Below, one piece after another: positions 26,510-34,880 of a stretch of DNA of 64,000 nt. How positions within the stretch are numbered: the stretch's first letter is position 1; every line of letters begins with the position of its first letter. Made by a program: the position numbers and the translations under genes. Source of the stretch: Leisingera sp. ANG-M7 (GTDB taxonomy: Bacteria; Pseudomonadota; Alphaproteobacteria; Rhodobacterales; Rhodobacteraceae); the NCBI RefSeq assembly GCF_000813965.1, contig NZ_JWLI01000005.1:310001-374000 (forward strand), in the 5' to 3' direction. The notes below the pieces were generated by a model. That model had not been told where the DNA came from. It did not search any database and saw nothing but the letters and a program-made list of their open reading frames with translations.

Positions 26510-28477
26510 TCAATTCGCTGCAATTTGCGGTGGCTTAGCCAGGTCAACAATATCGCTCATGATTGAATTAAGCTCGAAATCCTTTGGGGTATAGACGCGG
26601 GCCACACCCATGGATTTAAGCTTTTGTGCGTCATCATCCGGAATGATGCCGCCGACCACCACGGGAATATGCTCCAGCCCTGCGTCTCGCATACGCTGCA
26701 TCATTTCCTCAACCAGCGGCAGATGGCTGCCCGACAGGATCGACAGTCCAACCACGTGGGCGTCGTCCTTCTGCGCCGCTTCCACCAGTTCGGCCGGGGT
26801 CATGCGGATGCCGTCATAGGTGATGTCCATGCCACAGTCGCGGGCGCGGAAGGCGATCTGTTCGGCGCCGTTGGAGTGGCCGTCCAGGCCCGGTTTGCCG
26901 ACCACGAACTTGATCCGGCGGCCCAGCACATCGCTGACCGCATTGACCGCATCGCGCAGGTCGTCCAGCCCTTCGGTCTTGTTCGAAACGGAGGCCGACA
27001 CGCCGGTCGGGCCGCGGTAGGTGCCGTGGACCTTGCGCATTTCCTCGGCCCATTCGCCGGTGGTGACGCCGGCCTTGGCGGCGGCAATCGAGGGCTCCAT
27101 AATATTGGCGCCGCTTTGGGCTGCTGCGCGCAGGGTGGCAAGCGCCGATTGCACCGCGTCGTTGTCACGCGTGCCGCGCCAAGCATTCAGGCGGCTGATC
27201 TGTTCCTGTTCCACCGCCGGGTCGACCACCATGATGCCGCCGTCCTCTGTCTGCAGCGGCGAGGGCTCGCCCTCGGTCCATTTGTTGACACCGACAACGA
27301 CGGTCTCGTTCTTTTCGATCCGGTTCAGCCGTTCGGCGTTGGAATCGACTAGGCGGCCCTTCATGTATTCGATGGAGGCGACGGCACCGCCCATCGATTC
27401 CAGGTTGGCCAGTTCGGCGCGGGCGCCGTCCTTCAGCTCCTCCACCTTGGCATCAACTGCAGGGTTGCCGTCAAATAGGTCGCCATATTCCAGAAGGTCG
27501 GTTTCATACGCCAGTATCTGCTGCATCCGCATCGACCATTGCTGATCCCAGGGGCGGGGCAGGCCAAGCGCCTCGTTCCAGGCGGGCAGCTGCACCGCGC
27601 GGGCGCGGGCTTTCTTGGACAATGTCACCGCCAGCATCTCGATCAGGATGCGGTAGACGTTGTTTTCCGGCTGCTGTTCGGTCAGGCCCAGCGAGTTCAC
27701 CTGCACGCCATAGCGGAAGCGGCGGAACTTGGGGTCGGCAACGCCATAGCGTTTTTCGCAGATCTCGTCCCACAGATCGACAAAGGCGCGCATCTTGCAC
27801 ATCTCGGTGACAAAGCGGATGCCAGCATTCACGAAGAAAGAGATGCGGCCGACCATGGCCGGGAAATCCTCGGGCGCGATGCGTGGTTTCAGCTCGTCCA
27901 GCACCGCCTGTGCGGTCGCCAGGGCAAAGGCCAGTTCCTGCTCCGGTGTCGCGCCGGCCTCCTGCAGGTGGTAGGAGCAGACGTTCATCGGGTTCCATTT
28001 AGGCACGTTGGTGTAGCAGTACTCCGCCACATCTGCGATCATCTTGAGGCTGGGCTTGGGCGGGCAGACATAGGTGCCGCGGCTGAGGTATTCCTTGATC
28101 AGGTCGTTCTGCACGGTGCCCTGCAGTTTCGACACATCCGCACCCTGTTCCTCAGCCACCGCGATGTACAGCGCCAGCAGCCAAGGCGCCGTGGCGTTGA
28201 TCGTCATCGAGGTGTTCATCTGTTCCAGCGGGATTTCATTGAAAAGGGTCCGCATGTCTCCCAGGTGGCAGACGGGCACGCCGACCTTGCCCACTTCGCC
28301 GCGGGCCAGCACATGGTCGCTGTCATAGCCGGTCTGGGTCGGCAGGTCGAAGGCGACCGAAAGGCCGGTCTGCCCCTTCGCCAGGTTGGCGCGGTAAAGC
28401 GCGTTGGATGCCGATGCCGTGGAATGGCCGGCATAGGTGCGGATCAGCCAGGGGCGGTCTTTTTGCATCTGCGGCAT
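26510..28477 (-). CDS. ecm: Ethylmalonyl-CoA mutase (B12-dependent)
   Basis: Converts (2R)-ethylmalonyl-CoA to methylsuccinyl-CoA in the ethylmalonyl-CoA pathway of acetyl-CoA assimilation. The 655-aa single-chain enzyme has the methylmalonyl-CoA mutase-like barrel (RTYAGHSTASASNALYR near the N-terminus, TGLSVAFDLPTQTGYDSD). The C-terminal cobalamin domain carries the DxHxxG motif at Asp532, His534 and Gly537 (GLDGHSNG), then LSILSGSH and VVVGGIIP. The N-terminal sequence and length match MeaA/Ecm rather than methylmalonyl-CoA mutase. It lies divergent from plsB-like and 1.7 kb from ccrA. Confidence 0.95.
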   Translation of the reverse strand: MPQMQKDRPWLIRTYAGHSTASASNALYRANLAKGQTGLSVAFDLPTQTGYDSDHVLARGEVGKVGVPVCHLGDMRTLFNEIPLEQMNTSMTINATAPWLLALYIAVAEEQGADVSKLQGTVQNDLIKEYLSRGTYVCPPKPSLKMIADVAEYCYTNVPKWNPMNVCSYHLQEAGATPEQELAFALATAQAVLDELKPRIAPEDFPAMVGRISFFVNAGIRFVTEMCKMRAFVDLWDEICEKRYGVADPKFRRFRYGVQVNSLGLTEQQPENNVYRILIEMLAVTLSKKARARAVQLPAWNEALGLPRPWDQQWSMRMQQILAYETDLLEYGDLFDGNPAVDAKVEELKDGARAELANLESMGGAVASIEYMKGRLVDSNAERLNRIEKNETVVVGVNKWTEGEPSPLQTEDGGIMVVDPAVEQEQISRLNAWRGTRDNDAVQSALATLRAAAQSGANIMEPSIAAAKAGVTTGEWAEEMRKVHGTYRGPTGVSASVSNKTEGLDDLRDAVNAVSDVLGRRIKFVVGKPGLDGHSNGAEQIAFRARDCGMDITYDGIRMTPAELVEAAQKDDAHVVGLSILSGSHLPLVEEMMQRMRDAGLEHIPVVVGGIIPDDDAQKLKSMGVARVYTPKDFELNSIMSDIVDLAKPPQIAAN

Positions 28478-28628
28478 GTCGGGCCTCGCGAGTCAGTGTG
28501 TAGGTAATTTTATTTCGTCAAGCAGATGTAAACTGCAATTTTCAACCCTTGTCAATTCGCTGCGTTGCGGCAATTTCTCTCCAGTAGCAGGAAACCGGAA
28601 TGGCTTCGCGCTTGTAAAGGCTGTTGCC
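28478..28628. promoter_or_regulatory. Divergent promoter region between ecm and the acyltransferase
   Basis: These 151 bases are AT-richer than the genes on both sides and must hold the start signals of two divergent genes. The sequence GTCAATTCGCTGC at 28551-28563 recurs exactly at the 3' end of ecm (26509-26521). TTGCGGCAAT follows it. I could not assign -35/-10 boxes with confidence. Confidence 0.35.
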
Positions 28629-30077
28629 ATGCGCAACTGTTCAATCATGACGCAAACCGTGGAACTGCCGCTGTGGCTATTTGTGCTTATCGTGGGTTTT
28701 GCCACGGTGACCTTTGCGTCGCACTTCCTGTTCCCCTCTGTGCGCTGGTTCTTCCGGCGGCGGCTGGAGCGGGCGGTGGCGCGGCTGAACAAGCGGCTGG
28801 AACGCCCGATCGAACCGTTCAAGCTGGCGCGCCGCCACGACATGATCCAGCGGCTGATCCACGACCCTCAGGTGGCGCAGGCCGCGGCGGATCATGCTGA
28901 GGCTGAGGGCATCCCGGAAAACGTGGCGTTTGAGCAGGTGCGCCGCTATGCGCGTGAAATCGTGCCGGGATTTTCCGCCTTTGCCTATTTCAGTCTGGCG
29001 ATCCGGGCGGCGCGGTTTCTGTCCAACGCGGTCTACCGGGTGCGGCTGGGCCACCAGGACGAGGAAGCGCTGCGCGCCATAGACCCCAATGCCACCGTGG
29101 TCTTTGTCATGAACCACCGCTCCAACATGGACTATGTGCTGGTCACTTATCTGGCGGCGGAACGCTCAGCCCTGTCCTATGCGGTGGGGGAGTGGGCGCG
29201 GGTCTGGCCGCTCAGCCGTCTGATCCGGGCGATGGGGGCCTACTTCATCCGCCGCCGCTCGCGTAATGGCCTCTACCGCAAGGTGCTGGCAGCCTACGTG
29301 CGGCTGGCAACCCGCGGCGGCTCCACCCAAGCGATGTTCCCCGAGGGCGGTCTCAGTCTCGACGGCGCTTTGGTGCAGCCCAGGCTAGGGCTGTTGAAAT
29401 ACATCGTCGAGGGCTATGACCCAGACCGGCGCGACGTGGTGTTTGTGCCGGTGGCTCTGAACTACGACCGGGTGCTGGAGGACAAGATCCTGACCTCTGC
29501 CGCCAAGGCGGGCGACCGCCGGTTCAAGGCCCGGATCGGGCTGGTCGCGCTGCGGCTGCTGCGGCAGCTATGGCTGTGGATGACCGGCCGTTACCGCCGT
29601 GCGGGCTATGCGGCGGTGAATTTCGGCCGTCCTCTCAGCCTCGCCGGATTCGGAGCCGGGCGCGAGGGCGACATTACCAAACCGCTGGCGCGGGAACTGA
29701 TGCAGCGGATCAGCGGCATTGTCCCTGTTCTGCCGGTGCCGCTGATCTCCGCCATTCTGCTCAGGCAGGGGCCGCTCAGCCGGGCGGCAATTGAGCACAG
29801 GCTGGAGGATCTGGTTGCTGCAATGCCGCTGGCTCATGTCCACATTCCGCGGGACGATCTGTCATATGCGGCTGAGGCGGGCCTGAGCCAGCTGCTGCGG
29901 CGCGGGCTGGTGATGGAAGCGGAGGGACGGATCACACCCATGGCGGATCGTCAGGATCTGCTGGAGTTCTATGCCAACTCGATCCATCATTTGCTGCCCG
30001 AGGACAGCGGTTTGCCCGGTGGCTACACTGATTTTTCTGCACCTGCTAAGAACGATGCTGCATTTGCTGGGTCATAA
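28629..30077 (+). CDS. Glycerol-3-phosphate acyltransferase-like (PlsB-type) membrane protein
   Basis: A 482-aa acyltransferase of the PlsB/PlsC superfamily. One N-terminal membrane helix (about 12-33) precedes the catalytic domain with NHRSNMDYV (His163 and Asp168, the H-x4-D motif) and MFPEGG, the acyl-acceptor phosphate-binding motif. It is shorter than E. coli PlsB (about 800 aa), as usual for alphaproteobacterial versions. Likely role: first acylation of glycerol-3-phosphate in phospholipid synthesis at the inner membrane. ATG 28629 with AAAGG eight bases ahead is preferred to ATG 28647. It ends in the upstream region of ccrA. Confidence 0.82.
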   Translation: MRNCSIMTQTVELPLWLFVLIVGFATVTFASHFLFPSVRWFFRRRLERAVARLNKRLERPIEPFKLARRHDMIQRLIHDPQVAQAAADHAEAEGIPENVAFEQVRRYAREIVPGFSAFAYFSLAIRAARFLSNAVYRVRLGHQDEEALRAIDPNATVVFVMNHRSNMDYVLVTYLAAERSALSYAVGEWARVWPLSRLIRAMGAYFIRRRSRNGLYRKVLAAYVRLATRGGSTQAMFPEGGLSLDGALVQPRLGLLKYIVEGYDPDRRDVVFVPVALNYDRVLEDKILTSAAKAGDRRFKARIGLVALRLLRQLWLWMTGRYRRAGYAAVNFGRPLSLAGFGAGREGDITKPLARELMQRISGIVPVLPVPLISAILLRQGPLSRAAIEHRLEDLVAAMPLAHVHIPRDDLSYAAEAGLSQLLRRGLVMEAEGRITPMADRQDLLEFYANSIHHLLPEDSGLPGGYTDFSAPAKNDAAFAGS

Positions 30078-30189
30078 AATTACCCAAACGTCGCAAAAGA
30101 GGTTGCAATATTACCTTCTCGATCCTATCCATCAGGTAACCGCTGCGATTCTGCACCGCGGCAAAGAACAGGATGCAAAGGAGGCCATC

Positions 30190-31470
30190 ATGGCATTGGA
30201 TACCCAGACTGACGTCATGTCGTACGAGGCGCCCGAGAAAGATCTCTATGAACTGGGGGAAATTCCTCCGATGGGCTATGTGCCTAAAAAGATGTACGCA
30301 TGGGCCATCCGCAAGGAGCGCCACGGCGAGCCGAACACTGCGATGCAGCAGGAAGTGGTCGATGTGCCGGAGCTGGACAGCAACGAGGTGCTGGTGCTGG
30401 TGATGGCGGCAGGCGTCAACTATAACGGCGTTTGGGCCTCGCTGGGCAAGCCGATCTCGCCGTTTGACGGCCACAAGGCTCCTTATCACATTGCCGGCTC
30501 TGATGCCTCGGGCATCGTCTGGGCGGTGGGCTCCAAGGTGACCCGCTGGAAGGTCGGCGACGAGGTCGTGATCCACTGCAACCAGGACGACGGCGACGAC
30601 GAGGAATGCAACGGCGGCGATCCGATGTACTCCCCCAGCCAGCGGATCTGGGGCTATGAAACCCCGGACGGCTCCTTTGCCCAGTTCACCAACGTGCAGG
30701 CCCAGCAGCTGATGCCGCGCCCCAAGCATCTGACCTGGGAAGAAAGCGCCTGCTACACGCTGACCCTGGCGACCGCATACCGGATGCTGTTCGGCCATGA
30801 GCCGCACGACCTGAAACCGGGCCAAAACGTGCTGGTCTGGGGCGCCTCGGGCGGCCTCGGCTCCTATGCGATCCAGCTGATCAACACCGCCGGCGCCAAC
30901 GCCATTGGCGTGATCTCCGACGAGAGCAAGCGCGACTTTGTCATGGGCCTGGGCGCCAAGGGCGTTCTGAACCGCAAAGACTTCAACTGCTGGGGCCAGC
31001 TGCCCACGGTGAACACCCCGGAATATGCCGAGTGGTTCAAGGAAGCCCGCAAGTTCGGCAAAGCGATCTGGGACATTACCGGCAAGGGCAACAACGTCGA
31101 CATGGTGTTCGAGCACCCGGGCGAGAGCACCTTCCCCGTTTCCACCTTTGTGGTGAAAAAGGGCGGCATGGTTGTGATCTGCGCCGGTACCACCGGTTAT
31201 AATCTGACCTTCGACGTGCGTTACATGTGGATGCACCAGAAGCGTCTGCAGGGGTCTCACTTTGCTCACCTCAAGCAGGCCGCGGCTGCCAATAAGCTGA
31301 TGGTGGAACGCCGTCTGGACCCCTGCATGTCCGAAGTATTCACTTGGGCGGATCTGCCGGAAGCACATATGAAGATGCTGCGCAACGAGCATTTGCCGGG
31401 CAACATGTCGGTGCTGGTGCAAGCGCCAAAGACCGGTCTGCGTACCCTGCAGGATGTGCTCGACGCCTGA
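30190..31470 (+). CDS. ccrA: Crotonyl-CoA carboxylase/reductase
   Basis: Reductive carboxylation of crotonyl-CoA to (2S)-ethylmalonyl-CoA with NADPH, the key step of the ethylmalonyl-CoA pathway. The 426-aa MDR-family protein has VMAAGVNYNGVWASLGKPISPF at about 71-92 and the NADPH-binding VWGASGGLGSYAIQL at about 217-231. The long insert with CNQDDGDDEECNGGDPMYS is characteristic of CCR. AAGGAGG at 30178-30184 gives a strong ribosome site. A terminator follows. luxR and luxI lie directly downstream, a linkage known from several roseobacters. Confidence 0.97.
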   Translation: MALDTQTDVMSYEAPEKDLYELGEIPPMGYVPKKMYAWAIRKERHGEPNTAMQQEVVDVPELDSNEVLVLVMAAGVNYNGVWASLGKPISPFDGHKAPYHIAGSDASGIVWAVGSKVTRWKVGDEVVIHCNQDDGDDEECNGGDPMYSPSQRIWGYETPDGSFAQFTNVQAQQLMPRPKHLTWEESACYTLTLATAYRMLFGHEPHDLKPGQNVLVWGASGGLGSYAIQLINTAGANAIGVISDESKRDFVMGLGAKGVLNRKDFNCWGQLPTVNTPEYAEWFKEARKFGKAIWDITGKGNNVDMVFEHPGESTFPVSTFVVKKGGMVVICAGTTGYNLTFDVRYMWMHQKRLQGSHFAHLKQAAAANKLMVERRLDPCMSEVFTWADLPEAHMKMLRNEHLPGNMSVLVQAPKTGLRTLQDVLDA

Positions 31471-31506
31471 AGGCGGACCGGCCCTCAAAGGTGAAGACGA
31501 AAAGTT

Positions 31507-31546
31507 TTTCCCGCGAATCGCAAATGCGATCAGCGGGAAATTTTAT
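31507..31546 (+). terminator. Intrinsic terminator of ccrA
   Basis: Stem TTTCCCGC (31507-31514) / GCGGGAAA (31533-31540), with a second inner stem ATCGCA-AA-TGCGAT, is followed by TTTTATTT. It lies 36 bases after the ccrA stop. Confidence 0.88.
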
Positions 31547-31634
31547 TTAAAAATTTATCTTTTCAAGTGCTTGGCTGTTTCAGCATCGCCGCATTTCCTG
31601 GTGGCTGGGCTAAAAGAAGCATGTAGGATAAACC

Positions 31635-31820
31635 ATGAGTGGTGCGAGGCTGTTTCAGGACACCTATGAACGGCGCGAGGCCGCCAAATTTGACCGTTAA
31701 GTCAGAAGCTTCATTGACTTCAGTAACTTGGCCGCTGCACAAAAGCCGAAGTTATATGCCTTGCCTGAAGCGAAGGGGGTTGCGGCATTCAAACCTAACT
31801 TTGGTGGATTCGGGCGATAG
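31635..31820 (+). pseudogene. Interrupted small ORF (61 sense codons plus one internal stop) before luxR
   Basis: From ATG 31635 the frame reads MSGARLFQDTYERREAAKFDR, then TAA at 31698-31700. It continues in the same frame as VRSFIDFSNLAAAQKPKLYA and further to TAG at 31818-31820. The second part has protein-like composition (Pro, Lys, Gly, Phe). The frame ends 3 bases before the luxR ATG. Either this is a gene inactivated by one nonsense change, or the 21-codon first part is a leader peptide and the rest is chance. I recognise no homologue. Confidence 0.4.
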
Positions 31821-31823
31821 CAG

Positions 31824-32543
31824 ATGGCAGGCAAAGCAGAACTGGACCGCATTCTGGAGGCGCTCGACGCCACGGATACCCTGGATGGTCTCCAGCAGAT
31901 TATCGAGCAGGTCTGCACTGTGTTTGGCGTTGACCATGCCATGTATCACTGGGTCGACAGCGCCGGCGACCACTACTACTTCGGCACCTATCCGCAGACT
32001 TGGGTCGAGCGGTATCAGGAAAAGGCTTATGTCCGCGTGGACCCGGTCGTGGCCGGCTGCTATCAGAGGTTTCATCCCGTCGACTGGAAGCGGCTGGACT
32101 GGTCGCCAAAACCGGCACGGGAGTTTCTTAAGGACGCGCTGGAGCACGGCGTTGGAAACCAAGGGTATTCCATCCCGGTCCGCGGGCCCAACGGTCAGTT
32201 TGCGGTGTTCACGGTCAGCCACAACTGCGATGACGAAACTTGGGAAAAGCTGACCGACCGCTACAGCCGCGACATGATCCTGATGGCGCATTATTTCAAC
32301 CGAAAGGCGCTGGAGTTCGAACCCGACCGCAGCCCGGAGCAGGCGCAGCCGCTGTCGCCGCGGGAGGTGGATGCGCTGACCCTGCTGGCGATCGGTTACA
32401 GCCGGGCGCAGGTGGCAAAGACCTTATCCATTTCCGAGCATACGCTGCGCGTTTATATTGAAAGCGCGCGTTTCAAGCTGGGAGCAATCAATACAACCCA
32501 TGCAATTGCCCGCGCAATATCGCTTGGTTTTATTGTGATTTAA
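31824..32543 (+). CDS. LuxR-family quorum-sensing regulator
   Basis: A 239-aa acyl-homoserine-lactone-responsive regulator. The N-terminal autoinducer-binding domain (about 15-160) contains the conserved aromatic and acidic positions, such as YHWVD, Tyr and Trp in FGTYPQTWVERYQEK and RVDPV. The C-terminal LuxR helix-turn-helix (about 173-236) begins LSPREVDALTLLAIGYSRAQ and ends with the recognition helix around SEHTLRVYIESARFKLG. It sits directly upstream of luxI, resembling the PgaR/PgaI pair found beside ccr in Phaeobacter. The ribosome site is weak. Confidence 0.93.
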   Translation: MAGKAELDRILEALDATDTLDGLQQIIEQVCTVFGVDHAMYHWVDSAGDHYYFGTYPQTWVERYQEKAYVRVDPVVAGCYQRFHPVDWKRLDWSPKPAREFLKDALEHGVGNQGYSIPVRGPNGQFAVFTVSHNCDDETWEKLTDRYSRDMILMAHYFNRKALEFEPDRSPEQAQPLSPREVDALTLLAIGYSRAQVAKTLSISEHTLRVYIESARFKLGAINTTHAIARAISLGFIVI

Positions 32544-32603
32544 CGATCGGTTGTGAAAGCTACCGCAAATACACTCTGAGATTGTCGGTTCTGGCCGTAC
32601 CCT

Positions 32604-32630
32604 GTCCCCACTGTTCAACCAGAAGGGGAC
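32604..32630 (+). promoter_or_regulatory. Hairpin covering the luxI ribosome-binding site
   Basis: GTCCCC (32604-32609) pairs with GGGGAC (32625-32630), with an inner CTG/CAG pair around a TTCAAC loop. The right arm is the Shine-Dalgarno region AAGGGGA, which lies 7 bases before the luxI ATG. In RNA this could hide the ribosome site and reduce autoinducer synthase translation. Confidence 0.45.
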
Positions 32631-32636
32631 TACATT

Positions 32637-33278
32637 ATGCTTCGCTTTATCTATGGCCGCGATCTTCAAAATCATGCTTTCCTGGCGCACTCGATGTTCC
32701 GGGACCGGGCGGACCAGTTCAAAACCCGGTTGGGCTGGGACGTGCAGGTCGATCTGAACGGTGAGGAACAGGATCAGTATGACGCGCTCGACCCGCTGTA
32801 TGTGATCTGGGAAATGCCCGATGGAAGCCATGGCGGCTCCATGCGGTTCCTGCCGACCACCGGACCGGTGATGGTCAATGATGTGTTCCTGGAACTCGCG
32901 GGCGGTGTGCCCATCTGCAGCCCGCTGATCTGGGAATGCACCCGGTTCTGCCTGTCGCGCGATGCGGGGACCAGCGTGGCTGGCGCGCTGACGCTTGGCG
33001 GGGTGGAGATTATGCGAAACTTCTCCGTCGCGCATTTCGCCGGCGTCTTTGACCGCCGTATGGTGCGGATTTACCGCAGCCTGGGCTTCAGCCCCGAGGT
33101 GATCGGCACCCAGGGAGAGGGGCGGGAGCGCATCTGCCTTGGCCTGTGGGAATACACGCCTCAAGTGTACTTGAACGTGGCGTCCAAGGCGGGCATCGCT
33201 CCGGAACTCTCGCAGCTTTGGTTCGACCGTTCGTTTGGCGGGGCAGGGGCCGCGATGCCCTTGGCGCTTACAGCCTGA
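32637..33278 (+). CDS. LuxI-family acyl-homoserine lactone synthase
   Basis: Makes N-acyl-homoserine lactone from S-adenosylmethionine and acyl-ACP (or acyl-CoA). The 213-aa protein has the invariant residues of the family in MFRDRADQFKTRLGWDV (Arg24, Phe28, Trp34), Asp46 and Asp49 in QDQYDALDP, and Arg70 in GSMRFLPTTGP. WECTRFCLSRD at about 99-109 is the second conserved block. It forms a convergent-free pair with luxR, 93 bases apart. The signal acyl chain cannot be predicted from sequence. Confidence 0.95.
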   Translation: MLRFIYGRDLQNHAFLAHSMFRDRADQFKTRLGWDVQVDLNGEEQDQYDALDPLYVIWEMPDGSHGGSMRFLPTTGPVMVNDVFLELAGGVPICSPLIWECTRFCLSRDAGTSVAGALTLGGVEIMRNFSVAHFAGVFDRRMVRIYRSLGFSPEVIGTQGEGRERICLGLWEYTPQVYLNVASKAGIAPELSQLWFDRSFGGAGAAMPLALTA

Positions 33279-33341
33279 CAGACGCGCATTCCGGGGCCGG
33301 TGCCTCTGGCGGACCCGGCCCCGCGGCTGTAGGGTCGCGCC

Positions 33342-34880
33342 ATGACAGCTCTGCCCGTACAGTTTTCCGACGACCAGGCCACCGCTTATGACAGCGTGAC
33401 CGAACTCCTGCGCCAGGCGGGGGTGGACCTTGATGACGGGCTGTTGCATCCGCCCCGCGGCGACGCCGGGGTGATGGCGGTGATCGGCAAGGCGGGATCG
33501 GGCAAGACGCTCTTGCTGGCGGAGCTTTACAAGGCGCTGGAGCAATCAGGTGTCGAGGTCGTCTCCGGCGACTACGAAAGCCGCAAGAAAGGCGACGACC
33601 GCCGCACCCTGGCGATCCTGGCGCCAACCAACAAGGCCGCCAGCGTGCTGCGCCTGCGCGGCGTGCCCGCGACCACCATTCACCGCATCCTCTACACCCC
33701 GGTCTATGACCCCGAGTTCGAGAAGATCGCCGAATGGCTGGCAGGGCAGGGTGATCAGCCTGAGATCGAAGGGCTGACCGAAGAGGCGCTGGCCCGTGCC
33801 GCCGCCTTCTATGAAAGGAACAAGTCGATCCCCGGCGCGCTGGCCGCCGCGGGCCTGCGCGGCTCCGACTTCATCACCGGCTGGAAACGGCGCGAGGAGC
33901 CGCTGGATATCGGCTTTGTCGATGAAGCCTCGATGCTGGACGACCGCCAGTTCGAGGATCTGAAGGAGATTTTCCCGAACCTCATCCTGTTCGGAGATCC
34001 GGCCCAGCTGGCGCCGGTCAATCAGTCGGGGTCGATGGTGTTTGACGCGCTGCCAGAGCCGCGCCGCCTGATCCTGAACCGCATCCATCGGCAGGAGGCG
34101 GGCAACCCGATCCTGGATCTGGCGCATGCGCTGGCCGATCCGCAGCTGGGGTTTGAGGATTTCGAGCGGATGATCGAAGACACGGCGCGCCGCGACGAGC
34201 GTGTGGTCTGGGGGCAGCGGGTCGAGGTCGACCTGATGGCGCGCTCGCCTGTGCTGGTCTGGCGCAACAACACCCGCATCCGGCTGATCAACGCTTTCCG
34301 CAGAGTCTACGGCGCGCCGGAAGATGAACTGATCGCCGGTGAGCCGCTGATTTGCGACGGCATCGAACTGCCGGTGAAGCACCGGAAGAAACGCCTGGAC
34401 CTGGAGGCCCGCGGCCTGATCAAGGGCGCGCAGGTGATCTTTCTCGGCTCCGGCCGCAAGCCAGGATTTTCGCGCCTGCATGTAATGGGGGCGGAGGATC
34501 CTCAGGTGTCCGCCGCCTCTATCGTGAAGATTGAAAAACCGGATGAAGAGGAACCTTTCATCCCCTACGCAGCCCGTATGGGCGCTACCTTCCTGCATGG
34601 CGCGGCGGTAACCATCCACAAGGCGCAAGGCAGCCAGTGGGACACCACTCAGGTCTTCGCTCCGGATATCTATGCCGCCGCCCGGATGGGGCGGGTGGAG
34701 GCCGGCCAGCCATTGTGGAAACGGCTGGCCTATGTGGCCATCACGCGGGCTCAGGAACGGCTGATCTGGGTTGTCAGGAACCGCCTGGCTAAGCCTTCGG
34801 GCCCGCTGCAGGTGGATGACCTGAAGGCGGTGCCTGCGGCGGCGCTGACGCTGGAAGCACAGGAGGAGACCCCGGCATGA
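33342..34880 (+). CDS. RecD-like superfamily 1 ATP-dependent DNA helicase
   Basis: A 512-aa SF1B-type helicase. Walker A GKAGSGKT lies at residues 49-56, Walker B GFVDEASML at about 190-198, and motif III LFGDPAQLAPV follows. The C-terminal UvrD_C_2 domain carries VTIHKAQGSQWD and YVAITRAQERLIWV. It lacks the RecD N-terminal domain and is close to RecD2-like and UvrD_C_2 stand-alone helicases. A role in DNA repair or replication restart is likely by family. It overlaps the following SDR gene by four bases. Confidence 0.88.
   Translation: MTALPVQFSDDQATAYDSVTELLRQAGVDLDDGLLHPPRGDAGVMAVIGKAGSGKTLLLAELYKALEQSGVEVVSGDYESRKKGDDRRTLAILAPTNKAASVLRLRGVPATTIHRILYTPVYDPEFEKIAEWLAGQGDQPEIEGLTEEALARAAAFYERNKSIPGALAAAGLRGSDFITGWKRREEPLDIGFVDEASMLDDRQFEDLKEIFPNLILFGDPAQLAPVNQSGSMVFDALPEPRRLILNRIHRQEAGNPILDLAHALADPQLGFEDFERMIEDTARRDERVVWGQRVEVDLMARSPVLVWRNNTRIRLINAFRRVYGAPEDELIAGEPLICDGIELPVKHRKKRLDLEARGLIKGAQVIFLGSGRKPGFSRLHVMGAEDPQVSAASIVKIEKPDEEEPFIPYAARMGATFLHGAAVTIHKAQGSQWDTTQVFAPDIYAAARMGRVEAGQPLWKRLAYVAITRAQERLIWVVRNRLAKPSGPLQVDDLKAVPAAALTLEAQEETPA

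Larger units (their letters stand above)
31471..31823. other. Region between ccrA and luxR
   Basis: These 353 bases hold the ccrA terminator (31507-31546), an AT-rich stretch with TTAAAAATTTATC that could be the luxR promoter area, and a small interrupted reading frame (31635-31820) ending 3 bases before the luxR start. Nothing else is visible. Confidence 0.5.

Noticed and set aside
32316-32325. GTTCGAACCC resembling a tRNA T-loop
   Set aside because: It lies inside the luxR coding sequence and no acceptor or anticodon stems can be formed around it.
32544-32603. lux box upstream of luxI
   Set aside because: I looked for a dyad of about 20 bases in the luxR-luxI gap and found none of convincing symmetry apart from the ribosome-site hairpin.
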